From assembly GCA_039105265.1 (NCBI GenBank), contig JAPFFF010000026.1:1-64000 (forward strand): a stretch of DNA of 64,000 nt. Direction: 5' to 3'. Below, piece after piece: positions 1-11,510 of the stretch. Below the pieces are notes generated by a model that did not search any database, was not told the origin of the DNA, and worked only from the letters and a program-made list of their open reading frames with translations. Both the position numbers and the translations under genes were made by a program. The stretch comes from Tritrichomonas musculus (Eukaryota > Parabasalia > Tritrichomonadida > Tritrichomonadidae). Each line of letters starts with the position of its first letter. Positions within the stretch are counted from its first letter, which is position 1.

Positions 1-942
1 TTCCAATCAATCTTCGCATTCTTAAACCATGGATGCTCTTTAATTTCATCAATTGATTGCCAACCTAGACGCTTCTTTGGATCGCGAGTTAAAAGGCGTC
101 GAATTAGATCAACTGCCTCTTCAGAGACGTCATCAGAAAGAAGCGCCGATTCATCATAAACACCTTTAAGGATGTTTGCGAAAGTTATCTCAGGCGTGTC
201 ACCATGAAAAGGAGGAATTCCAGTCAGTAACTCGTAGATGATGCAGCCAAGTGACCAATAATCAGCTGTGAACGAATGTGACTGTTGCAGGATGATTTCA
301 GGCGCAATGTAATCAGGCGTGCCTGGCAATGAAACAGCAGAACTTGATGAATTGTCATGACTGTCTCTTCGTTCAATATTGCCACTGTTCGTTGGCGTGC
401 TGTCATTCGCACTGTCACTAGACTTCCTCGATGCCGTCGATGGTGATAAAGAAGAACTGTTGTTCGGAGGAGTTGAAACAGAACCATTATTAGTGCCTTG
501 ATCAGGCTGCTCACTGTTGTACACACTTCTATCAAAGATACCATAGGCACTCATGCCAAAGTCAGCTAGCTTTAGATGACCATTGGCTGCAACAAGAATG
601 TTGTCTGGCTTAAGATCACGATGGATGACGTTTTTTTGACGTAAGAATTCAAGCGCTTCAACAACTTCGGCAGTGTAAAGAAGAGCTTTGTCTTCTTCAA
701 GAGTGCCGATGTTTTGAAGAACTGAAAACAAATCGCCGCCAGGACAATATTCCATGACCAAGTAAAGGTTATTCTTACCAATAATTGAAAAAACTAAAAT
801 GTTAGTAAAATAACAAAACAAAATAAAAAAAAAAAAAAAAAAAACAAAAACAAAACAAAACAAAAAACAAAACAAATATTCATACAAAACTTTGAAAATA
901 ATTTTCTAAATTATTGCTTTTGTTTTTGTTGTTTTTGTTTTG

Positions 943-973
<31 letters not shown>

Positions 974-3030
974 TTTAACATACAAAATCGAATCATAAAT
1001 GGATTTGAGATGAGTGATAAAATGTTCTTTTCAACCATCACTCGCTGCAGGTCATTTTTCTGTCTCAAGCTGTCTCTGTGAATAACTTTAGTTGCCGACA
1101 AGTCGCCAGTCTGAGTCTTCCTCGTTAAGTAAACCTTAGCGTAAGCGCCGCTTGATATTCTTCTAATGAATGAGAAGTCGGCTATCGTCACCTCCTTTCT
1201 AATAAAAGCGGATACGTCGTTAGGGTCCAAGTACGTCGTCTGCTTGTAGACGTCAATTGCGTGTGACAACGAGATAGCAGCAGTTGCCTTCTCATTCACG
1301 AGTCCTCTTGCCCTCGACAAGATCGTAATCGCGCCCTGGTAATCGCTTCCCTGCATGACCAAGTCAGGTGAAGTGATGCTCGTTATTTTTGAGTGGTCAG
1401 TTGGTGTTGATGTTGACGATGAAGGAGTAACCGTTGCTGACCTGTTCCTCTTCAATAGGGTGTTGTTTGGGTTGCTCTTTATGTCTGTGAAATGGACGGT
1501 TGGAGTGATTGACGATGAACTTGGTTTCTTTTTTTGATCGTTGTTTCTATCGTTCTTAGAAATTGAGGGTGGTATCGGCTTTGATTCATTGAAACTGACA
1601 GGTGAACTGATTTGCGGTTTGACGATAGAAATTGCATTCAAAAAGTTGCCAATTAAATCAAGTTCTTCTGAAGCGCCGTTAGAGTTAAGGTCAATTGAAA
1701 TTGCCCTGTCTAAAAGAGCCACAACATGAAGAACCGGTATCACAACCGTTTTCGCGTAGTCTTCGTTACACGGCCACTCAACGTGAAGAACGGTTTGTTG
1801 GGCGAATGCTTGAAGCTTGCGCATCCTATCGTTGGCACTTTTCATTGTCCTTGACGACTCGTAAGCATTGACGCAACTTTTTGAATGCTCCTCAATCATT
1901 GAGAGGGGAACTTCCTTTTCACAAATTCGACAAATAACCGTCGGAGGCTTATCGTATTCATCGTCGCTATCGTAGTAATATTCACTGTAATAACCGTCTT
2001 CTTCATAATCGGTCACATCACTGTCAGGAATGGTGCTATCGTCTACCATATGAAAAATGTTATCGTAAATGTGATCGTTTTTGTCATTTTCTGGAGATTC
2101 CTCGTTTGTTGAATTTTCTGTTGATATTTGGTCGTTTGGATTTTTGTTGTGATTGACATCAACTTGATTAGTTTCGTCCGTTTTCGTTTCACTTTTTGAA
2201 CCGTTTTCTGGATTCTCTGTTTTTGCTATTTCTGTTGATATTTGGTCGTTTGTATTTGTGGTGTTGCTCGTTTCCTTTGGGTCGTTTCCGTGGTTTGAAT
2301 TACGTAAGTTTTTTGTATTATTTTGATTTCCACCTTTTTCTTTTGAATGATGCGATTTTTTGTGTCGTTGATATCCTATTAATGGAATACCTCGCTTTTC
2401 ACCAAGAGATGAAACTCGTGCTCCTGAATCAAAAGTATCAAATTGATAATCATCTTCGGCTTCTATGAGTTCAGGATCGTTATTGTAATTTTGACTATTA
2501 TTAAAATTATTAATATCTTGGATTTTTTCTGTTTTTGAATATCGTAATTGCGTGCTGATATAGTTGGTAAATGATAAAATACTTACTAGCCTTTTAATTG
2601 CTAGGCATGCTGATAAAATTTTATATCCAAGCGATTCAATTTGTGCTGATAAATGATTAGATGAAATATTTTGTTCTTCCGTGGGAGGATTAAGGATTTC
2701 TTCAATTAAATCAGCTGCTGCAAAATTAATTTGAAATAAATTACCATAAGAGGATTTTAAAATTACATGTAATATTTTTTTAAATTTGCTTAAAGTTTCT
2801 TTATCTTTTTCATTTTTATCTCCTTCTGAATCTTCCGAATTTAGTTGCTGAACCATCTCAAGAAGAGCAATAAAAATCGTATGCTGAGATTTTAAAGATA
2901 AAAATACACGATTGTATGCTGACTGTATAAAATTATACTGATTCTCTAGTTTTTTGTTTTTCATACCAGGAGTGTTTGATGCTGGCCGAGCTAATTGAAA
3001 ATCTGCAAGAAATGTTGGACTATAGCTCAT
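1..3030 (-). CDS. RIM15/IRE-like AGC protein kinase, 3' end cut by window edge, one intron
   Basis: Two exons (3030-984 and 793-1) join in phase and read as a Ser/Thr kinase that runs off the window. The N-terminal ~600 residues are acidic and Asn/Ser-rich, with a CxxC...H...C zinc finger at about residues 367-388, as in yeast Rim15 and plant IRE kinases. The kinase domain has a glycine loop (ISSGAYAKVYL), the ATP lysine K648 (ATKVI), and in exon 2 MEYCPGGDL, HRDLKPDN and DFG. A ~60-residue Ser/Asn-rich insert precedes GTPDYIAPE, as in MAST/Greatwall kinases. In those families this kinase group acts in nutrient and cell-cycle signalling; the role here is inferred. The ATG at 3030 is the first in the open frame. 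No C-terminal tail is visible. Confidence 0.85.
794..983 (-). other. Spliceosomal intron of the AGC kinase gene (190 nt)
   Basis: On the minus strand the intron begins GTATGT at 983-978 and ends ACTAACATTTTAG at 806-794. Removing it joins ...NPFMIRF to ...GKNNLYLVMEY in one frame (phase 1) and restores kinase subdomains IV-V. Unspliced, the frame runs into a poly-Lys tail and stops. The interior is A/T homopolymer. GTATGT plus ACTAAC close to the acceptor AG is the known trichomonad intron signature. Confidence 0.9.
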
Positions 3031-4236
3031 TTTATTTATAATGCTTATTTACAACCCAGAAAAAATTTTGAAAGTACACGTATCAAATTGTTTTCCAATT
3101 TCTCTTGAATTTAGGCAATAATCCTAATATTATTAATTTTTTATTTCATATTATATTTAATTCATACTATATTTTATATTTTTCCGTCAAAATTACAATC
3201 TAATAACCGAGAGAATATAAAACTTATTTGATTTATGTTTTAAAAAATTCAAAAGAAAATGTTTAAAACTTCTGAATTTTAACTTTTCAGCTAATATTAT
3301 TTCAAACACATTTATCTTTATTTGTAAAATAGAAATTTCATTTATAAAGATTTTTAATATATTTATAAAGCTAATATATATTTAAAATAAAATTATATGT
3401 AGAATTTGATTTTATCTTCACAATTAAAAATAAATTTGATTTTTCTTAAAATAAAAATTTTTTACAATTGACTATTTAAAACAATAATTTTAGTTTATGC
3501 ATTTTTTAATCAAAATAATATTAACAATGGCTTTTCACTTATAAAAACTTTTGGGTAATAAATTTCATAAGATTTTCAATAATTATATGGTTGAAAGATT
3601 CAATATAACTTTTTATAGAATCTACTTTTTGAATTAATTACACAAAAAGTTAACCATTTTCTCAAAAATCTTATCAAAAAATATTGATTATCATTTCCAA
3701 AATTTCATAATTGTTTTTTAACAACGGGGCGAAACTAATTAAGTATCTCCTGCAAATAAGTTATTTTTTCACTAAAATAAACACATTTCTTCAAATTCAT
3801 GTTATCATATTTTCATACATTTTGAAAAAATGCTTTAGAATTATATAATTTGTTTACGAAAAGTATATATAAGCATTATCATTGTTTCTTCTGAATAAAG
3901 GACAAAAAAAATTATTTTAAAAATGACATATAATAAAAAAAAGGTCATGCTGCTTAATTGAACCTGAATCATAATCTAATCGTTAATTAACCATTGAAAT
4001 ATTTGCTTTTTTTTTTTCACAAATAATTTTTTTTACTTATATAAATTTTTGATCGGAATACTTATTATTATTATGTTCACTTAATTATTTGAAATAGATT
4101 CAAACATAAAAACATTTTGTCAAAAGTAATCAGATATTAAAATAAAAAATTGAATTACTGTATTCTTTTTAATTTTTTGAAAGAACTAATTGAAAAAAAA
4201 TGTTTACTCATTCAAAAAGTTTTTCATAATTACACT
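3031..4236. other. AT-rich intergenic spacer
   Basis: About 1.2 kb between the divergent kinase and four-helix protein genes, so it holds both promoters. No convincing coding frame, RNA gene or repeat is seen. A TCATAA element at 4224-4229, just before the ATG at 4237, resembles the TCA(C/T)(A/T) initiator described in Trichomonas vaginalis. Confidence 0.5.
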
Positions 4237-4983
4237 ATGAATCCAAGAGATGTTGAACCAATGATGATTGCATTAATTACATTCATCATCACTATTGCGC
4301 TAACAAATTTATGCATATGCATTATAAATGCAGTTTGCTATTCAAAACAATTTACAGAAAAAGTATGGGATGTAATTGACAAAAAAGATCATCTAATTCA
4401 AATAAAAGACGAAGTTCTTGCAATAAGTGTTGTCAGTGGATTACAAGTTTTATACTGCATTATTTTAGGCTTGCTATTATATTGTCTTGGAGAAAAGTTT
4501 TGTCTTCATATTACGGCAGCAGTCTTAGCTGTTTTTACATTAATAGGCGTAATCATTTTATTGAGCTTTATTGTTGATCATACTAAAAGTTCAAAGCAGC
4601 GAATTATAGAAAACTCACTAAGAAAAGTCATTTATGATCCATCAATGACCGATGATGTTGTCAAAAATTGGAGAAATGATCATAATTGTAATACAACAGT
4701 TACCAGCCATTGCAACTCAGAAATAAATCACTTTGTTCATAAAAATATTAACGATATTAAAGTTAGTAACTTGGTAACATTGATTTTAATTGTATTATTA
4801 ATAGTTGGAATTGTAGTAAGTTTAATTTTATTATCAACAATAAAACCCAAAAAGAGTAAGCACCCTGAAGTTGTTCAACCTCTAGATGGAATAGAAGATT
4901 CAAATTCAGATGAATTAGATGCTAACCCGGTACAAGTGAATGAACAAACAGATGCAGAAAAATCACGAAACCGAGATCAATAA
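4237..4983 (+). CDS. Four-transmembrane, tetraspanin-like protein
   Basis: The frame is open from 4150 but only via a TTG; the first ATG is 4237, giving 248 residues. Four hydrophobic helices lie near residues 10-33, 65-87, 94-117 and 178-201, with a ~60-residue loop between helices 3 and 4 that carries CNTTVTSHC and a possible N-glycosylation site. The C-terminal tail is acidic. TM2 and TM3 close together plus a large loop before TM4 is the tetraspanin layout, but the CCG motif of classical tetraspanins is absent, so the call rests on topology only. It is likely a plasma- or endo-membrane protein. TCATAA, 8 bp upstream of the ATG, may be the initiator. Confidence 0.55.
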   Translation: MNPRDVEPMMIALITFIITIALTNLCICIINAVCYSKQFTEKVWDVIDKKDHLIQIKDEVLAISVVSGLQVLYCIILGLLLYCLGEKFCLHITAAVLAVFTLIGVIILLSFIVDHTKSSKQRIIENSLRKVIYDPSMTDDVVKNWRNDHNCNTTVTSHCNSEINHFVHKNINDIKVSNLVTLILIVLLIVGIVVSLILLSTIKPKKSKHPEVVQPLDGIEDSNSDELDANPVQVNEQTDAEKSRNRDQ

Positions 4984-5701
4984 TTTGATTTTTTTCTTAT
5001 CTGCCAGTCATTATTGCCGATATATCCGTTATTGTATGCAAAAAAATATTTTTAAAGCTTTATTCTTTCATTTTTAAAATCAGATTTTTTTTTTTTTATA
5101 TTGCTTCTTTTCAAAAAATGATTATTATAATTGAAAAAGTTAATCTTACTATCAAAATATTTTTATTTTTTATTTTATTGAAAAAATTTATATAGTTTTT
5201 CTAAATCAATATTATCGTAAATTGCATTTTATACAGCAAGTTTCAGATCAGAAAAAAAACTCTTCATTAACAAAAAATGAATTCAATTGAATTTTAATAT
5301 ACTATTTTACAATTTAAAACCTAGCGTGGATTTAAATAAATAGTAATATTTAATTACATTTAATATATATAAACAATATAAACTGTTATTAATGGAATAA
5401 GTAATTAAAATAATTAGATAAATAAATTTATATCTTTTCTAAATTATTTTTTAATTGATATAAAATTTTATCGTTGTTTTAAAAATATAAAAAATAATAA
5501 AAAAATAAAAAATTTTATTTCTCTCATATATTTATTAATATTAAATATAAATCCATTAATTATAAATATATATTTATTATATAATATTGCATTTATAAAA
5601 TAATAATTTATTTCTTTCTAAATCAATTTCTTAATGAGAAAACAAATCATAAATTGGAAAATTAATGATTTCTCTTAATTTTCATTTCATTTTTTTATAA
5701 T
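4984..5701. other. AT-rich intergenic spacer
   Basis: About 0.7 kb of mostly A/T homopolymer and dinucleotide runs. Nothing coding is seen. Two TCATTT elements at about 5680-5690, shortly before the ATG at 5702, fit the trichomonad initiator pattern. Confidence 0.5.
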
Positions 5702-8700
5702 ATGTTTTATATAATCATATTTGCACAAATTGCTAACTCAAGTTTAGATGATCAAATCAAATCATATTCCTTTATGACAAACCAAAAAACAAGAATTACT
5801 TTAACTGATCCTCATATTTATTTAGACTCAAAAAATAACTTATATTCCAAGTCCTCCTCAAAAATAACAATGAAAAGCGATGATGCTAACCAGAAGGAAT
5901 GGTACTATGTTCATTTTTCCTCCAAAGATCTCTTAGAAATCAAAAAATACATTCATCTTGATACAAAAGGCCAAGTATCGAAGAATACTTATATATTACA
6001 TCTTACAAAAGATCAATTACAAAGTATTGCAGACATTTCTTTAGTCAAGCGACTCGAACCAAAAGATAAACTAATATTACTTGGGGGACCTGTTGAAGAA
6101 ACAAACTATTTTACTGTGGCAATTGCTCCTGGATTTGAATTACCTATTGACAACGAGCTTTTCACAGTTGAGTCCAATTGGTTTCGAAATATCTTTATTG
6201 TTAGAATAGATCAAAATTCTTTGGACGAAAAACATTTTAATGAGAAAAAATCAAAAGCAATCGAAGCGATATCTTCATTGCCTTTTGTTAAAAGTATTTC
6301 TACATTCAAAAAACCAAAAATTAAAAATAATATTGCTACTGGCTATACACAAAGAAACAATAAAAATTTCACAATATCAGGATCTACTCAAGTTGAAATT
6401 CTGGATCGATATTTTAATAACCGTAATATTACTGGCAAAGGCGAAATTATTACTGTAATTGATACCTTAATTGATATGTATCATGCAATGTTTTATGATG
6501 AAAACCTCCCTAGATTTAATTTTAATGAGATAATAGAAAATCACAGAAAGTTCGTATTCTATGGCTTTCACGGTACTCTAGAACAATGGGATGAAAATAT
6601 AACCGTAAACGAGCATGGAACACACGTTTCAGGAACACTAGCTGGAAAAAGTCAATGCCCTTCTTCAGATGATAAGATTTTTGGACCACAACTTTTTGAT
6701 GGAAATGCTATTGATGCCAAAATTTTATATGCTGGCCAGTTGAACAATGTTACTGCACAAGAACAATTGGATCTCATGTATATACTCCAATCAAAGATCT
6801 CTACGAATAGTTGGGGCGTCGAAGGTTATAATGATGATGTAAACTATATATATGGAGAACTAAGCTACTACTACCCAACAGGAATTTTTATCTATGCAGC
6901 TGGAAACGAATACGAACAAATGGGGAACTTTTCAGTTTGCGACCCTGGTGGCTCAAAGAATGTTCTTACTGTTGGAGCTCTTGGAAGTTTTTACGATAAT
7001 ATACACGTTTACTACATACGAAGCATTGAGAATAGTAATGTATCACTTCAAGCTTTTTCATTGGTTGATCCAGAACCATATCTAATGGGAACATTAGGAA
7101 TGGAACCACTCAAATCCGATATTGTTGTTATTGATGCATCTGCTGAAGGTAATAATTGTTCCACAATTGATCAACCTCAAATTTCTCTTCTTTTTGCAAC
7201 AAATCCAGTACAGTTTGAATGGGCTTTCGGCTGTAGCATTCAAAAATCAAATGGAATACTCTATACGTATGATTTTGAAAATCTTGAATACCTCATTAAC
7301 GCTGGAAAATTAATTTATATGCAAGATATAACTCCATTAAATCGTTCATTAAACGTTACACATGCTCCATATTCTTCAACAGGACCAGCAAATAAAGGTA
7401 TTTTAAAGCCCGATTTAATGGCTCCAGGAACCAGAATTATTAGTGCCAAATCATTAAATCCAAAAGATTATCAACCACCATCACATGGATGTTTTACAAC
7501 AACAGGAAAAGACCTTACATTTATGCAAGGAACGTCAATGGCAACACCAAATGTTGCTGGCGCTGCTGCTCTAGTTCGACAATATTTCCGCACAAATTGG
7601 CCAGTCCAATCTGTCGATTTGGATGGTCCAACAGTTCGAGCATTACTTATTAATTCATGCATTCAACTTCCAGAAGGCACAGTTACTCCTAATATCGTTT
7701 ATGGACATGGAAAAGTTGACCTTTCAACAGTTCTCCCAATTGACAATAATTTCGGCGTTCAAATTACGCATCAAGTAACATCAGAACAGCCATCAATTAA
7801 AGAAAATAGTCAAATGGTTGCTACTCTAAAAGTAAACTCAAACAAAGTAAAAGTTCAGATTACTTTATCGTACTTGGATCCTTTAATCAACCCAACCACA
7901 GTAATTCCATTAACACGAGATCTCGATCTTATCGTTAAGTCACCAAGTGGTAAAATTTATAAAGGTGATCATTTGGCTAATAATGATACTCAACACTTTT
8001 CGACTAATGAAAAAGTTATAATTAATACAGACCAAGTAGAACCTGGAGACTACACAATTCATATTTACAGCCTCGCATTCCTTGATTCTGCAAACAATGA
8101 TACATCTGAAACTCAAAACTTTTCAGTTGTAGCAACTGGTGACATTGAAAATGGATTTTTGATCTTTTCAGAACCAACTAATTGTGGTTGCTCTAAATGT
8201 GATCCTCAACAACCTTTACATTGTCTATGTGATAATTATTCAATTGGTGAAATTTGTCAACATAAAATTGATGTTTTATCTGGTATCAAAGAAACTTATA
8301 CAGTTCATTCACTGGAGATGGAATTAGTTCGTGTGGAATCCGAATATCCTATTAAAACACTAGGTGTATATGCTGAAGGTTATGCTGCAGATACCGTTGA
8401 AGCTTTTGCTGATACAGAATGCCATTTGAACATATTTGAATTTCCTGTCCAATTGAACATTGGCAGGGATATTCATAAACCTACACATTTCAATTTTAAT
8501 ACAACTTCTATTTGTATTGGATTCTTTAATAATAACTTCCAAAATACAACATTTGTAGTTGAAAAAGATTACGTTGAACCCCATGAAAAGCATAAGCGTA
8601 AGCTATCAAAGGGAGCAATTGCTGGTATTGTAATTGGATGTGTTTGTGGAGTTGCTCTTATTATTGGTCTCACTATCGGATTGATTAGAAAGAAGAGGGG

Positions 8701-8719
8701 AAACATTCGTGATTTTTAA
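5702..8719 (+). CDS. Subtilisin-like serine peptidase (clan SB, family S8), membrane-anchored
   Basis: A 1005-residue protein with a short hydrophobic N-terminus (MFYIIIFAQIANSS), probably a signal peptide, then a ~220-residue pro-region. The catalytic triad is complete: Asp254 (TVIDTLID), His305 (NEHGTHVSGTLAG) and Ser612 (GTSMATPNVAGAAAL), with the oxyanion Asn near residue 402 (AAGNEYEQ). A wide insert between Asn and Ser is likely a PA-like domain. A beta-rich domain follows, then an EGF-like Cys cluster (about 827-855, CGCSKC...CLCD) and a single transmembrane helix near 972-995 with a short KKR cytosolic tail. The family degrades or processes proteins. This architecture suggests a surface or lysosomal protease, as in other trichomonads. 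The frame is intact. Confidence 0.92.
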   Translation: MFYIIIFAQIANSSLDDQIKSYSFMTNQKTRITLTDPHIYLDSKNNLYSKSSSKITMKSDDANQKEWYYVHFSSKDLLEIKKYIHLDTKGQVSKNTYILHLTKDQLQSIADISLVKRLEPKDKLILLGGPVEETNYFTVAIAPGFELPIDNELFTVESNWFRNIFIVRIDQNSLDEKHFNEKKSKAIEAISSLPFVKSISTFKKPKIKNNIATGYTQRNNKNFTISGSTQVEILDRYFNNRNITGKGEIITVIDTLIDMYHAMFYDENLPRFNFNEIIENHRKFVFYGFHGTLEQWDENITVNEHGTHVSGTLAGKSQCPSSDDKIFGPQLFDGNAIDAKILYAGQLNNVTAQEQLDLMYILQSKISTNSWGVEGYNDDVNYIYGELSYYYPTGIFIYAAGNEYEQMGNFSVCDPGGSKNVLTVGALGSFYDNIHVYYIRSIENSNVSLQAFSLVDPEPYLMGTLGMEPLKSDIVVIDASAEGNNCSTIDQPQISLLFATNPVQFEWAFGCSIQKSNGILYTYDFENLEYLINAGKLIYMQDITPLNRSLNVTHAPYSSTGPANKGILKPDLMAPGTRIISAKSLNPKDYQPPSHGCFTTTGKDLTFMQGTSMATPNVAGAAALVRQYFRTNWPVQSVDLDGPTVRALLINSCIQLPEGTVTPNIVYGHGKVDLSTVLPIDNNFGVQITHQVTSEQPSIKENSQMVATLKVNSNKVKVQITLSYLDPLINPTTVIPLTRDLDLIVKSPSGKIYKGDHLANNDTQHFSTNEKVIINTDQVEPGDYTIHIYSLAFLDSANNDTSETQNFSVVATGDIENGFLIFSEPTNCGCSKCDPQQPLHCLCDNYSIGEICQHKIDVLSGIKETYTVHSLEMELVRVESEYPIKTLGVYAEGYAADTVEAFADTECHLNIFEFPVQLNIGRDIHKPTHFNFNTTSICIGFFNNNFQNTTFVVEKDYVEPHEKHKRKLSKGAIAGIVIGCVCGVALIIGLTIGLIRKKRGNIRDF

Positions 8720-8978
8720 ATAATATATTAGTATCTAAATAAAATCTTTCTTTGTAATAACTTTACTTTTATTTTTAATCAATTTGTACTAGCTTAATTC
8801 TAATTGAATTAAGAAAATATAAGATTAATGCTGAAATATATTTATTTTTTTTGCTAACGAACAAAACAAAAAATAGTTAACTAAATTTATCAAAAAATCC
8901 CGTTAACTAAATAATTGGGAAAAGACTTTCATAAAAAAACATTTTTATTTAAAAAATAAATATAATCATCAATAAATT

Positions 8979-11510
8979 CTATAAATTATGCAGAAAATCA
9001 TTTATCTTCGCAATTGCTGATTCTTTCTGATTCATCAAATCATTAACCGTCACATGTAGTATATCTCTTCTGTCTGGATCATTTCCAGTTATTACCGAGT
9101 GTCCTGCCAGCGATGACAAATCGCAGCAAAACAAAAAATCATTCAAATAAACAACTTTATAACTGCCTTTTTTTTTGAATGCATTTTTGATCGTTCTTGT
9201 CACTTTTTGCTTATCCACGTTTGCCAAAAATGAAGAAGTTCTTAACGGCGTCAAACCGTCAGGCACCAAATACGCCCTTTCATAACCGCCGTCATTCAAT
9301 TTGGATTCAAAAGAGAAAGAAGGCAAAATGAAAAGGTTTTCCAAATTTAACGGTTTTTTGAGAACTGACATTTTTTCATCAACAATCAGAGAAGCCGATA
9401 TACATTTTGATGTATGCACTAAACGGTCGAACATATCATCTTGGTCACTTTTCTCACTATTCAAAGATTTCGCTTCCTCAATTTTATTCAATTCAATAAG
9501 TGAAGTGAAGTAATGTTCTCTCAAATTTGGCTCAATGAACAATAACGAACTTTTCAACTTGTCCTTATCAATTGTGCACAAGTCAGAGTTTGACGCGCCG
9601 TTATTATCATCATTGAAACTTATCAAATCGTTATCGTTATTGTATTCAAAATTTGTTTTTTCTTTGTGAATTTTGAATTCTGGTTTGATGCAGAAAAAAG
9701 TGCCTTTTTTCTCACAAAAAGTGGAACTGACAAAAGTGGAATCATCACGAAATCTCTCTCGAATTTGCGCACTGCTGAATCCGTGCTCCTCGTTGTTCGA
9801 GATGTCGCTGAAATATATGCCACTGCTGTACATTGAAATAACGGGCAAACAGTCAATTGTTCTTTGAATTCCATCGACGACTGAGACGTCGGTTATGATC
9901 TGGATTCCATTTAAATGGGCCTTTTGGACATTTGTGAACAATTGGCAGTAACAAACAAATTGAACATAGTACTCAAATTCACTCAATTTTATTTGTGATT
10001 TAAAATAGTCGTCAAAAACCGTTTTGAACGATTCAAAGGCAGAGAAATTTTTACACATTTTGAAGTCATGACGAACAATCAGTAGTTTAATATCTCTAAG
10101 AACATTTAAAGTTAATTTCAATGGTTTATCAGCGGTTTCATTCAAAATCAATTCAATTTGTGATCGCAAAATTGAATCAATTTTTAAAATGTCCGGATTT
10201 GCAACAAAAAGTGACAGATAACTGAAGAAGACGTTGTCAGAAAAATCAAGTTGGACCGGATCAAGGAAGATCTCACTTCCTGGCATTTTTTCTATATGCA
10301 AATGAATAACGGTTATTTCGGTTTGTTTCAAAAATTTTGAAAAAAGACCAATTGTATTGAATGTCCCACAAAAGTTTAAATCATGCTTCAATCTTGACGG
10401 TTTCTCACTCCCAACCTTCAACGATACTAACGGAAAATATAGAATAAGTGGAAATGACTTCACTTCACTTTTGACAATTCTTGTGTGAATGTTGTCAAAT
10501 TTGACGTTTTTGATCGGCATCAATAAATTAATGGGAGAATTGAATGTAGTTTGATCGTCACCACTTGTTAAATGACGCGTTGTCCGTAATGAATAGGTTG
10601 TCATAATGAAATTATCTGTGAGTTCAATAATCCCATACCAATATGAGTGTTTTTCCATTTTTGATAATCTGGCTGAGACATTAGTATCGTAACTCATAAC
10701 AATTCCAACTTCACTCAAATTTTTGTCACTTTCTTCGGGCATATATACTAATTCGAAGCGCGTAAAGTCGGTTTCAAAAGCTTGACTGTTTATCGATGGG
10801 AAATTTGAGATTTGAAACGGTCGGTGATAAAAGGGAATGCACCCTTTTTGAATCCGTGGATAAAAATAATCATACACTGATACGCTATTGTTTCTGTTAA
10901 CTGGAGAATTGAATTCGATAAGTCTAACTCGATTTTCACCAAAAAATAAATTTTGATTTGTTTTAACGGAATAATAATATATAAATGGAATTGGAAATGA
11001 AGAATCAATTGAAACTTTGATAACCCATAGATTATGCTCTTTGAGATACATCATTTCTATTGATTTTTGGCCGTTTAATTGAGGAAATGGCGATAAAATT
11101 AAAACTGAAGTAGCACTTGATGATAATGGCGGCGGAATTTCAAGGAAAAAAAAAGCATCAATCGTAGAATTTGGTGTAGATAATGAATTATTTGGAGAAG
11201 GAGATGCAGATAATGATGAATTTACGATTGAATTGAAAGTTGAATCTTTTATTATAATAATATTTACAACAGACTCGTACTTAAGTGTAAACGTTTTGGC
11301 ATCAAGAAGAGTACCATTTTGAAGACGGTATTGATAATTTATAGTAATTGGGTACCCACAACTATCATTCAAAATTAAATCATAAAAATAATAATGCTTA
11401 TTGGCTTTTGGATATGAAGTCATATTAAGAGGTTGATTCATACCCTCCAATATAAGTTGCACATCTTGATTTTGCTTTGATATATCATAATAAAAATGGA
11501 TATGAATCAT
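8979..11510 (-). CDS. Degenerate 4-alpha-glucanotransferase-like (GH77-type) protein with N-terminal starch-binding-like domains
   Basis: The open frame starts at 11555 with a TTG; the first ATG is 11510, giving 843 residues. The first ~110 residues, and a second stretch at about 125-215, look like CBM20-type starch-binding beta-sandwiches. Further on, FEYYVQFVCYCQLF...GIQIITDVSV matches the GH77 stretch that reads FxxYxQfxxyxQw...GIxlxGDlPI, and DPVQLDFSDNVFFSYLSLF fits the GH77 region before it. This order is that of DPE2-type amylomaltases. The catalytic signatures (RIDHF, the GEDLG glutamate and the THD aspartate) are not seen, and the region is shortened and Asn/Asp-rich. I infer a non-catalytic paralogue in glycogen metabolism. 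The assignment is tentative; the frame itself is clearly a gene. Confidence 0.5.
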   Translation of the reverse strand: MIHIHFYYDISKQNQDVQLILEGMNQPLNMTSYPKANKHYYFYDLILNDSCGYPITINYQYRLQNGTLLDAKTFTLKYESVVNIIIIKDSTFNSIVNSSLSASPSPNNSLSTPNSTIDAFFFLEIPPPLSSSATSVLILSPFPQLNGQKSIEMMYLKEHNLWVIKVSIDSSFPIPFIYYYSVKTNQNLFFGENRVRLIEFNSPVNRNNSVSVYDYFYPRIQKGCIPFYHRPFQISNFPSINSQAFETDFTRFELVYMPEESDKNLSEVGIVMSYDTNVSARLSKMEKHSYWYGIIELTDNFIMTTYSLRTTRHLTSGDDQTTFNSPINLLMPIKNVKFDNIHTRIVKSEVKSFPLILYFPLVSLKVGSEKPSRLKHDLNFCGTFNTIGLFSKFLKQTEITVIHLHIEKMPGSEIFLDPVQLDFSDNVFFSYLSLFVANPDILKIDSILRSQIELILNETADKPLKLTLNVLRDIKLLIVRHDFKMCKNFSAFESFKTVFDDYFKSQIKLSEFEYYVQFVCYCQLFTNVQKAHLNGIQIITDVSVVDGIQRTIDCLPVISMYSSGIYFSDISNNEEHGFSSAQIRERFRDDSTFVSSTFCEKKGTFFCIKPEFKIHKEKTNFEYNNDNDLISFNDDNNGASNSDLCTIDKDKLKSSLLFIEPNLREHYFTSLIELNKIEEAKSLNSEKSDQDDMFDRLVHTSKCISASLIVDEKMSVLKKPLNLENLFILPSFSFESKLNDGGYERAYLVPDGLTPLRTSSFLANVDKQKVTRTIKNAFKKKGSYKVVYLNDFLFCCDLSSLAGHSVITGNDPDRRDILHVTVNDLMNQKESAIAKINDFLHNL

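Noticed and set aside
4150-4236. N-terminal extension of the four-helix protein, and similar TTG-started extensions of the genes at 8979-11510 and 17008-17487
   Set aside because: These extensions begin with TTG, not a normal eukaryotic start; the first ATG was used in each case.
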